The notes: generated from the sequence alone by a model not told the origin. A stretch of 64,000 nt of DNA from Rubrobacter indicoceani (GCF_003568865.1 NZ_CP031115.1:930001-994000), one strand, 5' to 3'. Shown: positions 1 to 8,887, counted from the first letter of the stretch. Numbers and translations are program-made.

Positions 1-138
1 CCGAACACCCGCTACGTCGAGCGGTTCGAGGCCGCGCAGGAGGAGGCCCGGGGGGGCGGGCGCGGAATCTGGGGGCTGCCGGAGGACGAGGCGTGTCTGC
101 TTCGTGACCGGGGCAACGGTCTCGGGGGCGGGTGCTAG
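1..138 (+). CDS. C-terminal end of a nuclease-like protein (partial)
   Basis: The left edge cuts this gene. The 45 visible codons read NTRYVERFEAAQEEAR, then a Gly/Arg stretch and GIWG, ending at TAG. A final helix rich in E, A and R followed by GxGIWG is typical of the end of staphylococcal-nuclease-like (thermonuclease, SNase) domains. The last residues are Gly-rich and include two cysteines. The catalytic part lies outside the window, so the family call rests on a short tail and is tentative. The next gene is convergent and begins (at its stop codon) 4 bases away. Confidence 0.5.
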   Translation, partial: PNTRYVERFEAAQEEARGGGRGIWGLPEDEACLLRDRGNGLGGGC

Positions 139-142
139 GGGA

Positions 143-439
143 TCAGGAACGTTCCTCTATCTGATCCACCTTCGCCGCCAGCTCGATGTCGCGCTCGGTC
201 AGGCCGCCGGAGTCGTGTGACGTCAGAGAGACTTCGGCCCTGCCCCAGCCGAACGCTATGTCCGGGTGGTGGTTGTGCTGTTCGGCGAGCTCCCCGACGC
301 GGTTCACAAAGGCTAAAGCGCCCGCGAAGTCGTTAAACGCAAAGGAGCGGGAGATACCGACCTCGTCGTCGGATAACTCCCAGTCCGGGATGCGGTTCGT
401 GTGTTCCCTGAGTTCTTCACCCTTCAACGTGTCGGCCAT
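143..439 (-). CDS. phhB: 4a-hydroxytetrahydrobiopterin dehydratase (pterin-4a-carbinolamine dehydratase)
   Basis: A 98-residue protein of the usual size for the family. It dehydrates 4a-hydroxytetrahydrobiopterin, recycling the pterin cofactor used by aromatic amino acid hydroxylases. The core motif EQHNHHPDIAFGWGRAEVSL, with the paired histidines and downstream TSHDSGGLTERDIELAA, is diagnostic. The ATG at 439 was chosen because GGAGAAG sits just upstream and the protein begins in family register (MADTLKGEELRE). A longer in-frame extension exists but looks non-coding. No pterin-dependent hydroxylase is in the window, so its partner is unknown. Confidence 0.9.
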   Translation of the reverse strand: MADTLKGEELREHTNRIPDWELSDDEVGISRSFAFNDFAGALAFVNRVGELAEQHNHHPDIAFGWGRAEVSLTSHDSGGLTERDIELAAKVDQIEERS

Positions 440-535
440 GGATCTTCTCCTTGCTCGTGACCAGTAGCTTTCTGACGTACCCGGCATCCGCCGCCGGATA
501 ACGGTTTTCCGGCCTTCCTCAAGGCTATGCCCGCC

Positions 536-2062
536 TCAAGTCCCCGTTCCCTGGCCCGCCGGGTTGCGGTAGAGAAACGCCCCGGCGTCGTAGAGGTCTC
601 TGTGCGTGACGGGTCTGTACTCTTCGGACATCGCCCGGAGCAGCTCTTCGGAGGGCCGCAGGTGAGCGTAGACAAGGATGATCTCCCCGTGCTCCGCACC
701 CGCGCTCAGCACGGCGGCCATCCTCTCGGCCTCACACGCCCCGACCTGGGAGAACTCCGAGCGGTCTGAGCCCTGCGCCCGATAGTAGTAGTTCGCCTCC
801 CGCCCGACCCCGCAGTGCACCACGAGCGGGTCGTTCTCCCGGCGGTCCGTAACAAAGGCGACGGCCTCCCGGACCTGCTGCTTGTGGACCCGCGAGTAGA
901 GTTCGTCCGTGAACACCACCTGATACAAAGACAAACCCGCCACCCCGACGGCGAGCGCGGTCTGAAGGCGTGCGTTCGGTGCGAGCACGACGATGGCCCG
1001 GGCAAGGAGCAGGTACGCGGCGGGAGAGGCGACGATCATGTTCCTCGCGGAGAGTATCGGGGTTGCGTACTCCGAGATGATCCAGGCAACCCCGAACGGT
1101 ACGGTGAGCCACCCGACGAGCAGAAGCCCCGGCATGAACCTCCCGAAGCCCTCGACGGACCTCACGGCCCCGAGAGCCGGGAGCGAGACGGCGAAGAGGC
1201 CGAAGAACAGAAGGGCGGCGATAAGCGTCATGGCCGGAGAGCTGTTGAACAGGAAGTCCGCGTAAAGCCCCGGCGCGGTCGCGCCCGGCTCCCGGTCGCG
1301 GGCCTGCCCCGGCATCACGAACGCCCAGGGCAGGTAGGCTAGACCGATCGGGACGTACACAACGATAACCCCGAACACGCTTCGCAACCGGAAGACCCCG
1401 ACCGCCCAGAACATCGCCGCCCCCTGAAAGGCTACGATGAACAGCCCGAAATAGTGGAGGTAGCAGCAGATGGTCGCCGCCGCAACGTACCCGAGAACCG
1501 TCCATCCGCCGGGCCTGCCGCCCTCCGTAAAGCCCCGGAAGACCCGCCACCAGAGCAGGGCCGTCAGCGCGGAGAAGAGCAGCAGCAGAGAGTAGGATCG
1601 GGCCTCCTGAGCGTAGTAGACCGGGGAAAAGAAAACGGCGGTCAGAAGCGCGCCCGCAAGCCCCTCCCGCGTCGAGTAAAGCTCCCGACCGAGCAGGAAG
1701 ACCACGTACACGGCCAGCCACCCGGCGACCGCCGACGGCAGTCGAACGGCCCACTCCGCATCCCCGAAAACGGTCATCGAGAGGTGCAGCACAAGGTGAT
1801 AACCCGGTGGATGAACGTCCCCGACCGTGCGTTCTACAACCTCAGCGACGGAACCCGGCCCGGCAAACCACACGCTCGCGAGCTCGTCCACCCACAGCGA
1901 CTGGATGCCGAGCCCGTAGAACCTCAGGCCCCCGGCCAGCAGCAGCACCCCGAAAAGGGCGAGCGGTATGCGGGACTTCAGGACCGCGCCCCTCAAGCGT
2001 AGAATTGCCGGATCCCAGCCCCTGCTTGCATCATATAACTCGCGGGCGCGACACCTCTCCAT
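536..2062 (-). CDS. GT-C family membrane glycosyltransferase (GT39/PMT-like)
   Basis: About 508 residues, polytopic, of the ArnT/protein-mannosyltransferase-like fold. These enzymes move a sugar from a polyprenyl-phosphate donor on the outer face of the membrane. Visible signatures are the first-loop acidic pair in SLWVDELASVWFA and the DVHPPGYHLVLHL motif, followed by many hydrophobic segments and a soluble C-terminal tail. The open frame continues upstream through the tRNA-Leu gene, which cannot be coding, so I place the start at the ATG at 2062. No strong ribosome site is seen there and a CTG near 1981 is possible. The sugar and acceptor are unknown. Confidence 0.78.
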   Translation of the reverse strand: MERCRARELYDASRGWDPAILRLRGAVLKSRIPLALFGVLLLAGGLRFYGLGIQSLWVDELASVWFAGPGSVAEVVERTVGDVHPPGYHLVLHLSMTVFGDAEWAVRLPSAVAGWLAVYVVFLLGRELYSTREGLAGALLTAVFFSPVYYAQEARSYSLLLLFSALTALLWWRVFRGFTEGGRPGGWTVLGYVAAATICCYLHYFGLFIVAFQGAAMFWAVGVFRLRSVFGVIVVYVPIGLAYLPWAFVMPGQARDREPGATAPGLYADFLFNSSPAMTLIAALLFFGLFAVSLPALGAVRSVEGFGRFMPGLLLVGWLTVPFGVAWIISEYATPILSARNMIVASPAAYLLLARAIVVLAPNARLQTALAVGVAGLSLYQVVFTDELYSRVHKQQVREAVAFVTDRRENDPLVVHCGVGREANYYYRAQGSDRSEFSQVGACEAERMAAVLSAGAEHGEIILVYAHLRPSEELLRAMSEEYRPVTHRDLYDAGAFLYRNPAGQGTGT

Positions 2063-2096
2063 ATCTGCAGGTAAGAAAAGTTCGGGTTCCCCCGAG

Positions 2097-2179
2097 TACC
2101 GGAGGTGGGACTCGAACCCACACGAGCTTTCGCTCATCGGATTTTGAGTCCGACGCGTCTACCATTCCGCCACTCCGGC
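2097..2179 (-). tRNA. tRNA-Leu (anticodon CAA)
   Basis: The minus strand folds as a class II tRNA. The acceptor stem is GCCGGAG with CTCCGGT, the D-loop reads TGGCGGAATGGTAGACGC, the anticodon loop is CTCAAAA (anticodon CAA, reading UUG), there is a variable arm GATGAGCGAAAGCTCG, and the T-loop is GGTTCGAGTCCC. The long variable arm and the anticodon identify leucine. The 3' CCA is not encoded. It lies between the glycosyltransferase start and the divergent small gene at 2280. Confidence 0.95.
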
Positions 2180-2279
2180 GCGGTCAGGACATTCTACAGT
2201 TTATTTCGTAGAGATCGAGCCACGACCCGCCATCCGTCGGGATAGAATCCTGTGGGTAAGTGAAACGCTCGGAGGCTTT

Positions 2280-2639
2280 TTGCACCGTAACGGCCTGAAC
2301 CTCACGCACGATTACCATCACCCCCTCAGCGAAGCCGCTCGTTGTCGCATCAGGGTCTATCTCTCCGACGACGACCGGGACGCCCCGGTGGTGATCCTCA
2401 CGGAACCGACCCCCAACCCGGCCAGCCCCGTACTGGACGGCGCGGACAGGCTGGCGGAGGAGATCTGCGACGAGCGAAGCCCGGAGTTCTCCGGTCGGCC
2501 CGCCCCGGTCTTTATCCAGCACAACGAGGAGCGCGACGGTTTCTACCTACTCGTCCTGACGCCGGCGAAGTTCACCGGCCCGCGCTGGAAGCACCTCGGC
2601 AAAAGAACCGTCGAAGGCCTTATCGGCGGAAACCTCTGA
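2280..2639 (+). CDS. Hypothetical protein (119 aa)
   Basis: I do not recognise this family. The TTG start is preceded by GGAGG at 2271-2275. The protein looks genuinely coding: it has alternating hydrophobic strands (APVVILTEPTPNPASPVL, PAPVFIQHNEERDGFYLLVL), a helix between them and a basic C-terminus (GPRWKHLGKRTVEGLIGG). It has no signal peptide or membrane span and is probably a small cytoplasmic alpha/beta protein. The opposite-strand frame over the same DNA lacks such structure. It stands alone between tRNA-Leu and the liv promoter. Confidence 0.55.
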   Translation: MHRNGLNLTHDYHHPLSEAARCRIRVYLSDDDRDAPVVILTEPTPNPASPVLDGADRLAEEICDERSPEFSGRPAPVFIQHNEERDGFYLLVLTPAKFTGPRWKHLGKRTVEGLIGGNL

Positions 2640-2679
2640 TACGCGGAGCGCGGGCGCACAGCCGTGTAATTTAACCGTC

Positions 2680-2709
2680 TTGACAACAACTCGGCGAAGT
2701 ACCCATAAT
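2680..2709 (+). promoter_or_regulatory. Sigma-70-type promoter of the liv operon
   Basis: TTGACA at 2680-2685 and CATAAT at 2704-2709 with an 18-base spacer, close to the housekeeping consensus. The predicted start near 2716 leaves a leader of about 120 bases before the livJ start at 2840. I see no clear attenuator in that leader. Confidence 0.6.
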
Positions 2710-2839
2710 GCCAACCTGACGAACCTCAGATCAGCCAGTTGTTCCGAAAGCCTTGTTTCTACGGCGTCGGTGGGGGTGCGGATAGGCAGGATCGTCTGGC
2801 ATTTAATGGAATGTCGTGCTGCTCGATAAGGAGGCTGGT

Positions 2840-4120
2840 TTGAGTAGGATGCGTAGAACGCTGGTTACGGTGGCCCTCGGGTGCGCCGTCGGGGTGGTGG
2901 CCGCGGGTTGCGGCGGTGGCGGAAGCGGCGATAGCGGTGGTTCCGGCGGTGGCGGTGGCGGCGAGGCCGAAGCCGTGAAGATAGTCAGCGACCTCCCGCT
3001 TCAGGGGGCGAACCGGACGCAGACCGAGTCGATGGTCAACGCCATTCAGCTTGCCATAGAGCAGCGCGACGGTATGGTCGGGGACCTGCGCATCGAGTAC
3101 GAATCACTTGATGACTCGGTGGCCCAGACCGGCTCGTGGGACGAGGCCCGGTGCGCCCAGAACGCTCAGGAAACCGCTCAGGACGAGCAGGTGGTCGGTT
3201 GGATCGGCCCGTTCAACTCCGGCTGTGCGGCCGTTCAGATACCGATACTCAACGAGGCGGGCCTCGCGATGGTCAGCCCGGCCAACACCGCGCTCGGCCT
3301 GACGAAAGAGGGCGGCGACGAGGGAGAGCCCGACCGCTACTACCCGACCGGCGAGCGCAACTACACCCGCACCATCACCGCCGACGACAAGCAGGGTCGG
3401 CTCGGGGCGGTCCTTATGGAGGAGGAGGGCGTCGAGCGCGTCTTTATCCTCGATGACCGCGAGGTCTACGGTCAGGGGCTTGCGGACCAGGTCGAGATGG
3501 CCGCCGAGGAGCTCGGTATCGAGGTCGTCGGGCGCGAGGGCATAGACGGCTCCGCTGCCAACTACCGGGGCATCATGAACCGCATCGCGGAAGAAGACGT
3601 TGACGCCATCTACTTCGGCGGCATCATCGAGAACAACGCCGGGCAGATCGTCCGCGACAAGGTCGCCGCCGGGATGTCCAACGAAGACGTTCTCTTTGTC
3701 GTGCCGGACGGCGTTCTGGTGGACACGTACATCGAGCAGGGCGGCGACGCCTCCGAAGGAACCTACGCGACGCTCGGCGGCGTCCCGGCTTCGGAGCTCG
3801 GCGAGCGCGGACAGAGCTTCGTCGATGAGTACGAGGCTGCCTACCCGGATGTGCCGATAGCGGCCTACACCGCCTACGCCTACGAGTCCGCGAACGTCAT
3901 GCTCGACGCCATCGAGCGGGCCGCGGAAGAGGCCGGAGGACCACCGGAGAGGGCGGCGGTCGTGGAGCAGCTCTTCGCCACCGAAGACTACGAGGGCGTT
4001 CTCGGGACGTGGAGCTTTGACGAGGAGGGCGACACGACCCTCACGGAGCTCTCGGTGCAGCGCGTCGAGAACGGCGAGTTCACCCTCGACCGCGTACTGG
4101 ACGTAAGCGAGGGGCAGTAA
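2840..4120 (+). CDS. livJ: Branched-chain amino acid ABC transporter, substrate-binding lipoprotein
   Basis: A 426-residue type I periplasmic-binding-fold receptor that captures amino acids (probably Leu/Ile/Val or relatives) outside the membrane for LivHMGF. The TTG start at 2840 follows AAGGAGG at 2828-2834; an upstream GTG at 2816 precedes that site and is unlikely. Residues 1-23 are a lipoprotein signal with lipobox VAAGC (lipidated Cys24), followed by a Gly/Ser-rich linker that tethers the domain. The body has two alternating lobes (KIVSDLPLQG at the start, the IGPFNSGC binding loop, then IAAYTAYAYES). It is the first gene of a complete liv operon. The exact ligand cannot be read from sequence. 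Confidence 0.93.
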   Translation: MSRMRRTLVTVALGCAVGVVAAGCGGGGSGDSGGSGGGGGGEAEAVKIVSDLPLQGANRTQTESMVNAIQLAIEQRDGMVGDLRIEYESLDDSVAQTGSWDEARCAQNAQETAQDEQVVGWIGPFNSGCAAVQIPILNEAGLAMVSPANTALGLTKEGGDEGEPDRYYPTGERNYTRTITADDKQGRLGAVLMEEEGVERVFILDDREVYGQGLADQVEMAAEELGIEVVGREGIDGSAANYRGIMNRIAEEDVDAIYFGGIIENNAGQIVRDKVAAGMSNEDVLFVVPDGVLVDTYIEQGGDASEGTYATLGGVPASELGERGQSFVDEYEAAYPDVPIAAYTAYAYESANVMLDAIERAAEEAGGPPERAAVVEQLFATEDYEGVLGTWSFDEEGDTTLTELSVQRVENGEFTLDRVLDVSEGQ

Positions 4121-4147
4121 GCCCGGAGCACGATAGATTCTCGGGGG

Positions 4148-4178
4148 CCGGGTTTCGCACCCGGTCCTCGCTTTTTTT
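4148..4178 (+). terminator. Hairpin plus T run between livJ and livH (partial terminator)
   Basis: CCGGGT (4148-4153) and ACCCGG (4159-4164) form a 6-bp stem with a TTCGC loop. CCTCGC and then seven T residues follow (4172-4178). The T run is a few bases from the stem, so termination is probably incomplete. Such an element between a binding-protein gene and its permease gene would make the receptor more abundant than the membrane parts. Confidence 0.5.
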
Positions 4179-4214
4179 AACCACTCTCAAAAAGAGAGCT
4201 AGAGAGGAATTCAG

Positions 4215-5306
4215 ATGACCACCGGAGAGGCGAACAAACCCCGCGCCGGGGGAATCGGGCGGAGCATTCGCCTGTCGAGCTGGAGTTCGCGGCTCGCGGT
4301 CGTCCTGCTCCTTGTGCTGCTCGTTGCGCTCGGGACGCAGGCCGTACAGGCCCCCGGACAGTTCCTGTCGCAGTTGCTTATCGGCATTACGAACGGCTCC
4401 ATCATCGCGCTTATCGCGCTCGGCTACACCCTTGTCTACGGTATCATCGAGCTTATAAACTTCGCCCACGGCGATAATTTCATGATCGGCTCCTTTGTCG
4501 GCCTGACGGTGCTCTCCGGGACGTTCCTCGGGCTCGGTTTCTTTGCCCCGATCACCGGCGATGCCGGAACGGCGATAAAGATACTGGGCGTTATCTTCGC
4601 CCTTGTCGTGGCGATGACGGCCTGCGGTTTTCTCGGCATGGGCATCGAGCGCATCGCCTACAAACCGCTTCGCAACTCACCGAGGCTCGCCGTGCTCATC
4701 ACGGCCATCGGGATGTCGTTTATCCTGCAGAACGTCGGCATCATCTGGAAAGGCCCCGCGCAGGTTCCGTTTCCGGACCTGATCTCAAACGCCAACGTCT
4801 TCGGTGGCAACGTCGTCTTTCGCTGGAAAGACCTCTTCGTCGTCTCCCTCACCATCCCGCTCCTTCTCGCCCTCTCGTACTTTATCCGCTCCACAAAGCA
4901 GGGAAAGGCGATGCGGGCCGTGGCGCAGGACAAGGAAGCGGCCTCGATGGTCGGCATCAACGTCAACCGTACGATCTCCATCACGTTTCTCCTCGGCGGC
5001 ATCCTCGCCGGGGCTTCGGGGGTGATGTTCGGCCTCTTCAACGGCACAACGGTCTTCAACGTCGGTTTCATTCAGGGGCTCTACGCGTTTACGGCGGCGG
5101 TGCTCGGCGGCATCGGGAACCTCGCCGGGGCGGTCGTCGGGGGGATTCTGATCGGCATTATCGCGGCGATGAGCGACCAGTACATCGGGGTCCGGTGGAC
5201 GGAGATCATGATCTTCAGCGTCCTGATCCTTGTTCTGGTCTTCCGCCCGACGGGCCTTCTCGGAGACCGCTCCGCAGTCCAGGGAGGGGGTGAGGAGCGT
5301 GGTTAG
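4215..5306 (+). CDS. livH: Branched-chain amino acid ABC transporter permease LivH
   Basis: A 363-residue membrane permease that with LivM forms the channel of the importer. The ATG follows GAGAGGAA. About 60 N-terminal residues include a basic cytoplasmic stretch and a first span, then the family core: NGSIIALIALGYTLVYGI, ELINFAHGD (a LivH signature), GIERIAYKPLR, and the coupling-loop region TKQGKAMRAVAQDKEAASMV that contacts the ATPases. The C-terminal coding region overlaps livM by about 17 bases, indicating translational coupling. The N-terminal extension is somewhat longer than in E. coli LivH. Confidence 0.93.
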   Translation: MTTGEANKPRAGGIGRSIRLSSWSSRLAVVLLLVLLVALGTQAVQAPGQFLSQLLIGITNGSIIALIALGYTLVYGIIELINFAHGDNFMIGSFVGLTVLSGTFLGLGFFAPITGDAGTAIKILGVIFALVVAMTACGFLGMGIERIAYKPLRNSPRLAVLITAIGMSFILQNVGIIWKGPAQVPFPDLISNANVFGGNVVFRWKDLFVVSLTIPLLLALSYFIRSTKQGKAMRAVAQDKEAASMVGINVNRTISITFLLGGILAGASGVMFGLFNGTTVFNVGFIQGLYAFTAAVLGGIGNLAGAVVGGILIGIIAAMSDQYIGVRWTEIMIFSVLILVLVFRPTGLLGDRSAVQGGGEERG

Positions 5307-6468
5307 GAAATACGCCCTTCCCGTAGTCCTTATAGCAATCGCCGCGACGTTCCCGTTCTGGGGGCCGGTCGTCGAGGACGTTACCGGGGTCGGGCTTTTC
5401 TACCCGGTTATCGTTATCAGCGTGTATATCCTGCTCGCGCTCGGCCTGAACATCGTTATCGGGTTCGCCGGGCTTCTGGACCTCGGGTTCGTTGCGTTCT
5501 ATGCGATGGGGGCCTACGTGATGGGCTGGCTGGCCTCGAGCCACTTCTCGCAGGTGAGCTTCTCGCTCGGCACGACGACGCAGTCGCTCTCCGGCGACCC
5601 GCTGCCGGGGATACACCTCTCGTTCTGGCTGATCATCATCATCGCTATGGCGTTCAGCGCGCTCTGCGGCATCATAATCGGCTTCCCGACGCTCAGGCTG
5701 CGCGGCGACTACCTCGCGATAGTCACGCTGGGGTTCGGGGAGATCATCCCGAGGTTCTTTCTGAACGGCGACAACCTCGCGGGCTTCAACCTGACAAACG
5801 GGGCCATCGGCATCAAGGCGATAGACTCGCCGGGCATCCCCTTTGCGACCGACCCGGCGTGGCAGCGCTTCGGGACGCTCGACCTGAACCCCTGGTACTA
5901 CACGATACTCGCCCTTGTTCTTATAACGGTCTTTGTCAACGTCAGGCTCCAGAACTCAAAGCTCGGACGGGCGTGGGTCTCGGTGCGCGAGGACGAGACG
6001 GCGGCGGCGGCGATGGGGATAAACCCGGTAACGACCAAGCTCTGGGCCTATGCGCTCGGGGCGATGTTCGGCGGGATGGCCGGGGCGTTCTACGGGGCGT
6101 TCATCAAGAACATCTTCCCGACAAGCTTCTCGTTCAACATCTCTATTCTGATCCTCTGCATGGTCATCCTCGGCGGGATGGGGAACATCTACGGGGTCAT
6201 ACTCGGGGCGATAGTGCTGCAGGGCGTGAACTTCGCGCTTCTGCCCCAGATCCGCACCTGGGTCAATCAGATCGGGGAGGCCACCGGGAACGCGACGCTG
6301 GCGAGCATAGACGTGGCCCGCTACAACTTCTTTCTCTTCGGCATAATCCTGGTCGTGATGATGCTGTTGCGACCCGAAGGCATCATCCCCAACCGACAAC
6401 GCCAGGAAGAGCTGCACGACGACGACCCGACCACCGGGGACTCGATGGGAGGTCCGGCCCGTGTCTGA
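5290..6468 (+). CDS. livM: Branched-chain amino acid ABC transporter permease LivM
   Basis: About 392 residues, second permease of the importer. Family features are ALGLNIVIGFAGLLDLGFVA, FPTLRLRGDYLAIVTLGFGE and the coupling segment GRAWVSVREDETAAAAMGIN. I start it at GTG 5290, overlapping the end of livH, with AGGGAGG just upstream; a second GTG at 5299 is equally possible. It ends in a hydrophilic tail (RQRQEELHDDD) and overlaps livG by 8 bases. Confidence 0.92.
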   Translation: MRSVVRKYALPVVLIAIAATFPFWGPVVEDVTGVGLFYPVIVISVYILLALGLNIVIGFAGLLDLGFVAFYAMGAYVMGWLASSHFSQVSFSLGTTTQSLSGDPLPGIHLSFWLIIIIAMAFSALCGIIIGFPTLRLRGDYLAIVTLGFGEIIPRFFLNGDNLAGFNLTNGAIGIKAIDSPGIPFATDPAWQRFGTLDLNPWYYTILALVLITVFVNVRLQNSKLGRAWVSVREDETAAAAMGINPVTTKLWAYALGAMFGGMAGAFYGAFIKNIFPTSFSFNISILILCMVILGGMGNIYGVILGAIVLQGVNFALLPQIRTWVNQIGEATGNATLASIDVARYNFFLFGIILVVMMLLRPEGIIPNRQRQEELHDDDPTTGDSMGGPARV

Positions 6469-7309
6469 GAACCAGAACAGCGAACGGCCCGATATGCAGC
6501 GGCGAGCCGACGAAGTGCTCGCAAACGACCCGCTTATCGGCGAGCCGATAATGACTGCGAAGGGCATCGTCAAGCGATTCGGGGGGCTCGTCGCGGTCAA
6601 CTCGGTCGACTTCAACATCCCTGAACGCTCTATCGTGAGCCTGATCGGCCCGAACGGCGCGGGTAAGACAACGTTCTTCAACATGGTCTCGGGGCTGCTC
6701 GGGCCGACGGAGGGCGCGTTTATCTTTGACGGGACGGACGTTACAAGGAAAAAGGCTCACCAGCGGGCGCAGATGGGGATAGGCCGGACGTTTCAGAACA
6801 TCCGGCTCTTCGGGACGATGAGTGTCGTGGACAACGTCCTGACCGGGATGCACACCCGCCTGCGCGGGCGCGTCCTCGGGGCGATCCTCGGCCTGCCCGG
6901 CACTCGCGGCGAGGAACGGAACGCCCGCGAGAAGACCGAAGACCTTCTCAACTTCGTCGGCATCCGGGCCAGGCAGACCTTTGCAAAGAACCTCTCCTAC
7001 GGAGATCAGCGGCGGCTCGAAATCGCCCGCGCTCTGGCCGCCGAGCCGAAGCTCCTGCTCCTCGACGAGCCCACGGCGGGCATGAACCCGCAGGAGACGG
7101 CGAAGCTCACGCAGCTTATCTACCGGCTGCGGGACGAGCGCGGGATCTCGGTGCTGCTCATCGAGCACGAGATGAAGGTCGTCATGAGCATCTCCGACCG
7201 GGTTACGGTTCTCGACCACGGCGAGAAGATCTCCGAAGGTCTTCCTTCGGAGGTCCGGGAAGACCCGAAGGTCATCGAGGCGTACCTCGGCACGGCGAAG
7301 ACGGGATAA
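6461..7309 (+). CDS. livG: Branched-chain amino acid ABC transporter ATP-binding protein LivG
   Basis: A 282-residue ATPase of the liv importer. Walker A GPNGAGKT lies at residues 63-70, the family signature is SYGDQRRLEIARAL and Walker B LLLLDEPTAGM follows. There is also the LivG-type insertion after the Q-loop (RTFQNIRLFGTMSVVDNVL). The GTG start at 6461 has GGGAGG upstream. About 30 extra N-terminal residues precede the nucleotide-binding domain. It pairs with LivF to drive transport through LivHM. Confidence 0.95.
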   Translation: MSENQNSERPDMQRRADEVLANDPLIGEPIMTAKGIVKRFGGLVAVNSVDFNIPERSIVSLIGPNGAGKTTFFNMVSGLLGPTEGAFIFDGTDVTRKKAHQRAQMGIGRTFQNIRLFGTMSVVDNVLTGMHTRLRGRVLGAILGLPGTRGEERNAREKTEDLLNFVGIRARQTFAKNLSYGDQRRLEIARALAAEPKLLLLDEPTAGMNPQETAKLTQLIYRLRDERGISVLLIEHEMKVVMSISDRVTVLDHGEKISEGLPSEVREDPKVIEAYLGTAKTG

Positions 7310-7318
7310 GGTTTACCT

Positions 7319-8026
7319 ATGCCACTACTCGAACTCAAGAACGTAAACAGCTACTACGGCAACATCCACGCCGCCCGCGACATCTCCATGACCGTCGAGG
7401 AGGGCGAGGTCGTAACGCTCATCGGCTCCAACGGCGCGGGCAAGACAACGACGCTCCGCTCCATACACGGCGTCCTCGCGCCGAGGGACGGGGAGATTAT
7501 CTTCAACGGCGAGGCGATACAGGGGCTTCCGGCGCACGACATGATCACGCGCGGCATCGCCCAGTCCCCCGAGGGACGCAAGATCTTCCCGCGCATGACC
7601 GTTCTGGAGAACCTCGAGATGGGCGCGTACCACCGCAAAGACAGGCTCGACGACGACATCGCCCGCGTCTACGAGCTCTTCCCGCGCCTCAAGGAACGCG
7701 AGAAGCAGGAGGCCGGGACGATGTCCGGCGGGGAGCAGCAGATGCTCGCCATCGGACGCGCCCTGATGAGCCAGCCGAAGCTGCTGCTCCTGGACGAACC
7801 CTCGATGGGGCTTGCGCCGGTGCTGGTAGAGCGGATATTCCAGATCATCGAGGAGATCAACAAACAGGGCACCACCATCCTCCTGGTCGAACAGAACGCG
7901 AACGTCGCCCTTGAGATCGCATCCCGCGGCTACGTGCTGGAGTCCGGCGCGGTGGTAAACGCCGACTCGGCCGAGAAGCTCCGCAACGACCCGAAGGTGC
8001 GCGAGGCTTATCTGGGGGAGATCTGA
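7319..8026 (+). CDS. livF: Branched-chain amino acid ABC transporter ATP-binding protein LivF
   Basis: A 235-residue second ATPase, the usual LivF length. Walker A GSNGAGKT is at residues 36-43, the signature MSGGEQQMLAIGRALM and Walker B LLLLDEPSMGLAP are intact, and the RGIAQSPEGRKIFPRMTV segment is typical of LivF. It starts 9 bases after livG and closes the operon, followed by the hairpin at 8050-8080. Confidence 0.95.
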   Translation: MPLLELKNVNSYYGNIHAARDISMTVEEGEVVTLIGSNGAGKTTTLRSIHGVLAPRDGEIIFNGEAIQGLPAHDMITRGIAQSPEGRKIFPRMTVLENLEMGAYHRKDRLDDDIARVYELFPRLKEREKQEAGTMSGGEQQMLAIGRALMSQPKLLLLDEPSMGLAPVLVERIFQIIEEINKQGTTILLVEQNANVALEIASRGYVLESGAVVNADSAEKLRNDPKVREAYLGEI

Positions 8027-8049
8027 GCCGCAGCGGATAGCTGAAGAGG

Positions 8050-8080
8050 GGTAGTGAGCAGGGAAATCCCGCTCGCTACC
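8050..8080. terminator. Hairpin between convergent livF and trmB
   Basis: GGTAGTGAGC (8050-8059) pairs with GCTCGCTACC (8071-8080) through ten positions, one a G-T pair. The loop itself contains GGG-AAAT-CCC, which could lengthen the stem. No long T run follows on either strand. The right arm overlaps the trmB stop codon (8076-8078). It is probably a shared boundary element for the two convergent genes. Confidence 0.4.
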
Positions 8081-8750
8081 CACCGTTTTCGAGCAGAAAG
8101 CGTCTCACCGTCCTGCCGCGCTTCTCCCAGAGTTCCTGAAACCGCGACTTGACCGGGGGATCGAAGCCGACGAGATACGGCTCTTCGTGGACGCGCCGCC
8201 ACCGGGTTTGGCTCTCGATAAGCTCCAGCATCGCCGCGAAGTAGTCTTCGCTGTCGGTTACAAGGCTCATCCCGCCGCCCGGAACGACGGCCCGGTGCAT
8301 CTCATCAAGGAAGCGTCCGTCCATGATGCGCCGCTTTCTGTAGCGCTCCTTTATGCCGGGGTCGGGGAAGTGGAGGTAGACCTTCGAGACCGAATCCTCT
8401 ACAAAGAGCGGGTACATCTGCCGGAAGTCGCCGCGCACAAAGCGGATGTTATCGAGTTCGGCCTCGGAGGCGAGGCCGACCGCCCCGTAGAGCGACTTCA
8501 TGTGAAGGTCGAACCCGAGGAAGTTTTTCCCGGGCGAAGCCGTCGCAAGCGAGCACACGAACTCGCCCGTCCCGCACCCAACCTCTATCTCAAGCGGTTT
8601 TCCGTTGCCGAAAAGCGAGGTTGAATCAAGACCCGGCAGGGAGCCGGGGTCGTTGTGGAGGTCGAAGCCCGTCAGATGGAGAAGGTATCTCTCCCGGGTT
8701 TCCAAATCCGGCTCAGAAACGTTCAGGCGTCCGAGTTTTCTGCGGGTCAT
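8076..8750 (-). CDS. trmB: tRNA (guanine-N7-)-methyltransferase
   Basis: A 224-residue SAM-dependent enzyme making m7G46 in the tRNA variable loop. SAM motif I reads IEVGCGTGEF around residues 55-64. The TrmB signature YLHFPDPGIKERYRKRR and the downstream LVTDSEDYF are present, and the C-terminal FQELWEKRGRTV matches the family's substrate-binding end. The ATG at 8750 gives the normal family length. The open frame extends much further upstream but that part would run across the divergent riboswitch and has no recognisable content. Confidence 0.93.
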   Translation of the reverse strand: MTRRKLGRLNVSEPDLETRERYLLHLTGFDLHNDPGSLPGLDSTSLFGNGKPLEIEVGCGTGEFVCSLATASPGKNFLGFDLHMKSLYGAVGLASEAELDNIRFVRGDFRQMYPLFVEDSVSKVYLHFPDPGIKERYRKRRIMDGRFLDEMHRAVVPGGGMSLVTDSEDYFAAMLELIESQTRWRRVHEEPYLVGFDPPVKSRFQELWEKRGRTVRRFLLENGG

Positions 8751-8851
8751 GGAAGAAGAAGGTACCACCCCGAAGCCCCGGCGACACGCCCGGCGCGGCT
8801 CCGGGAGACGGTGGTCCACGGATCGAGACCTGCCCCGGTCAGGCGCAGCGT

Positions 8852-8881
8852 TTGACCCCGGCGGCCCGGGTGGTCTAAGAT
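8852..8881 (+). promoter_or_regulatory. Putative promoter of the cobalamin operon
   Basis: TTGACC at 8852-8857 and TAAGAT at 8876-8881 with an 18-base spacer. The predicted transcript start near 8888 falls just before the first conserved element of the cobalamin riboswitch, which fits well. Confidence 0.55.
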
Positions 8882-8887
8882 AGCGTC

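Noticed and set aside
2063-2137. Upstream extension of the GT-C glycosyltransferase frame
   Set aside because: It overlaps the tRNA-Leu gene.
2184-2522. Minus-strand ORF opposite the small gene at 2280
   Set aside because: The plus-strand frame has a ribosome site and regular secondary-structure pattern; the minus frame does not.
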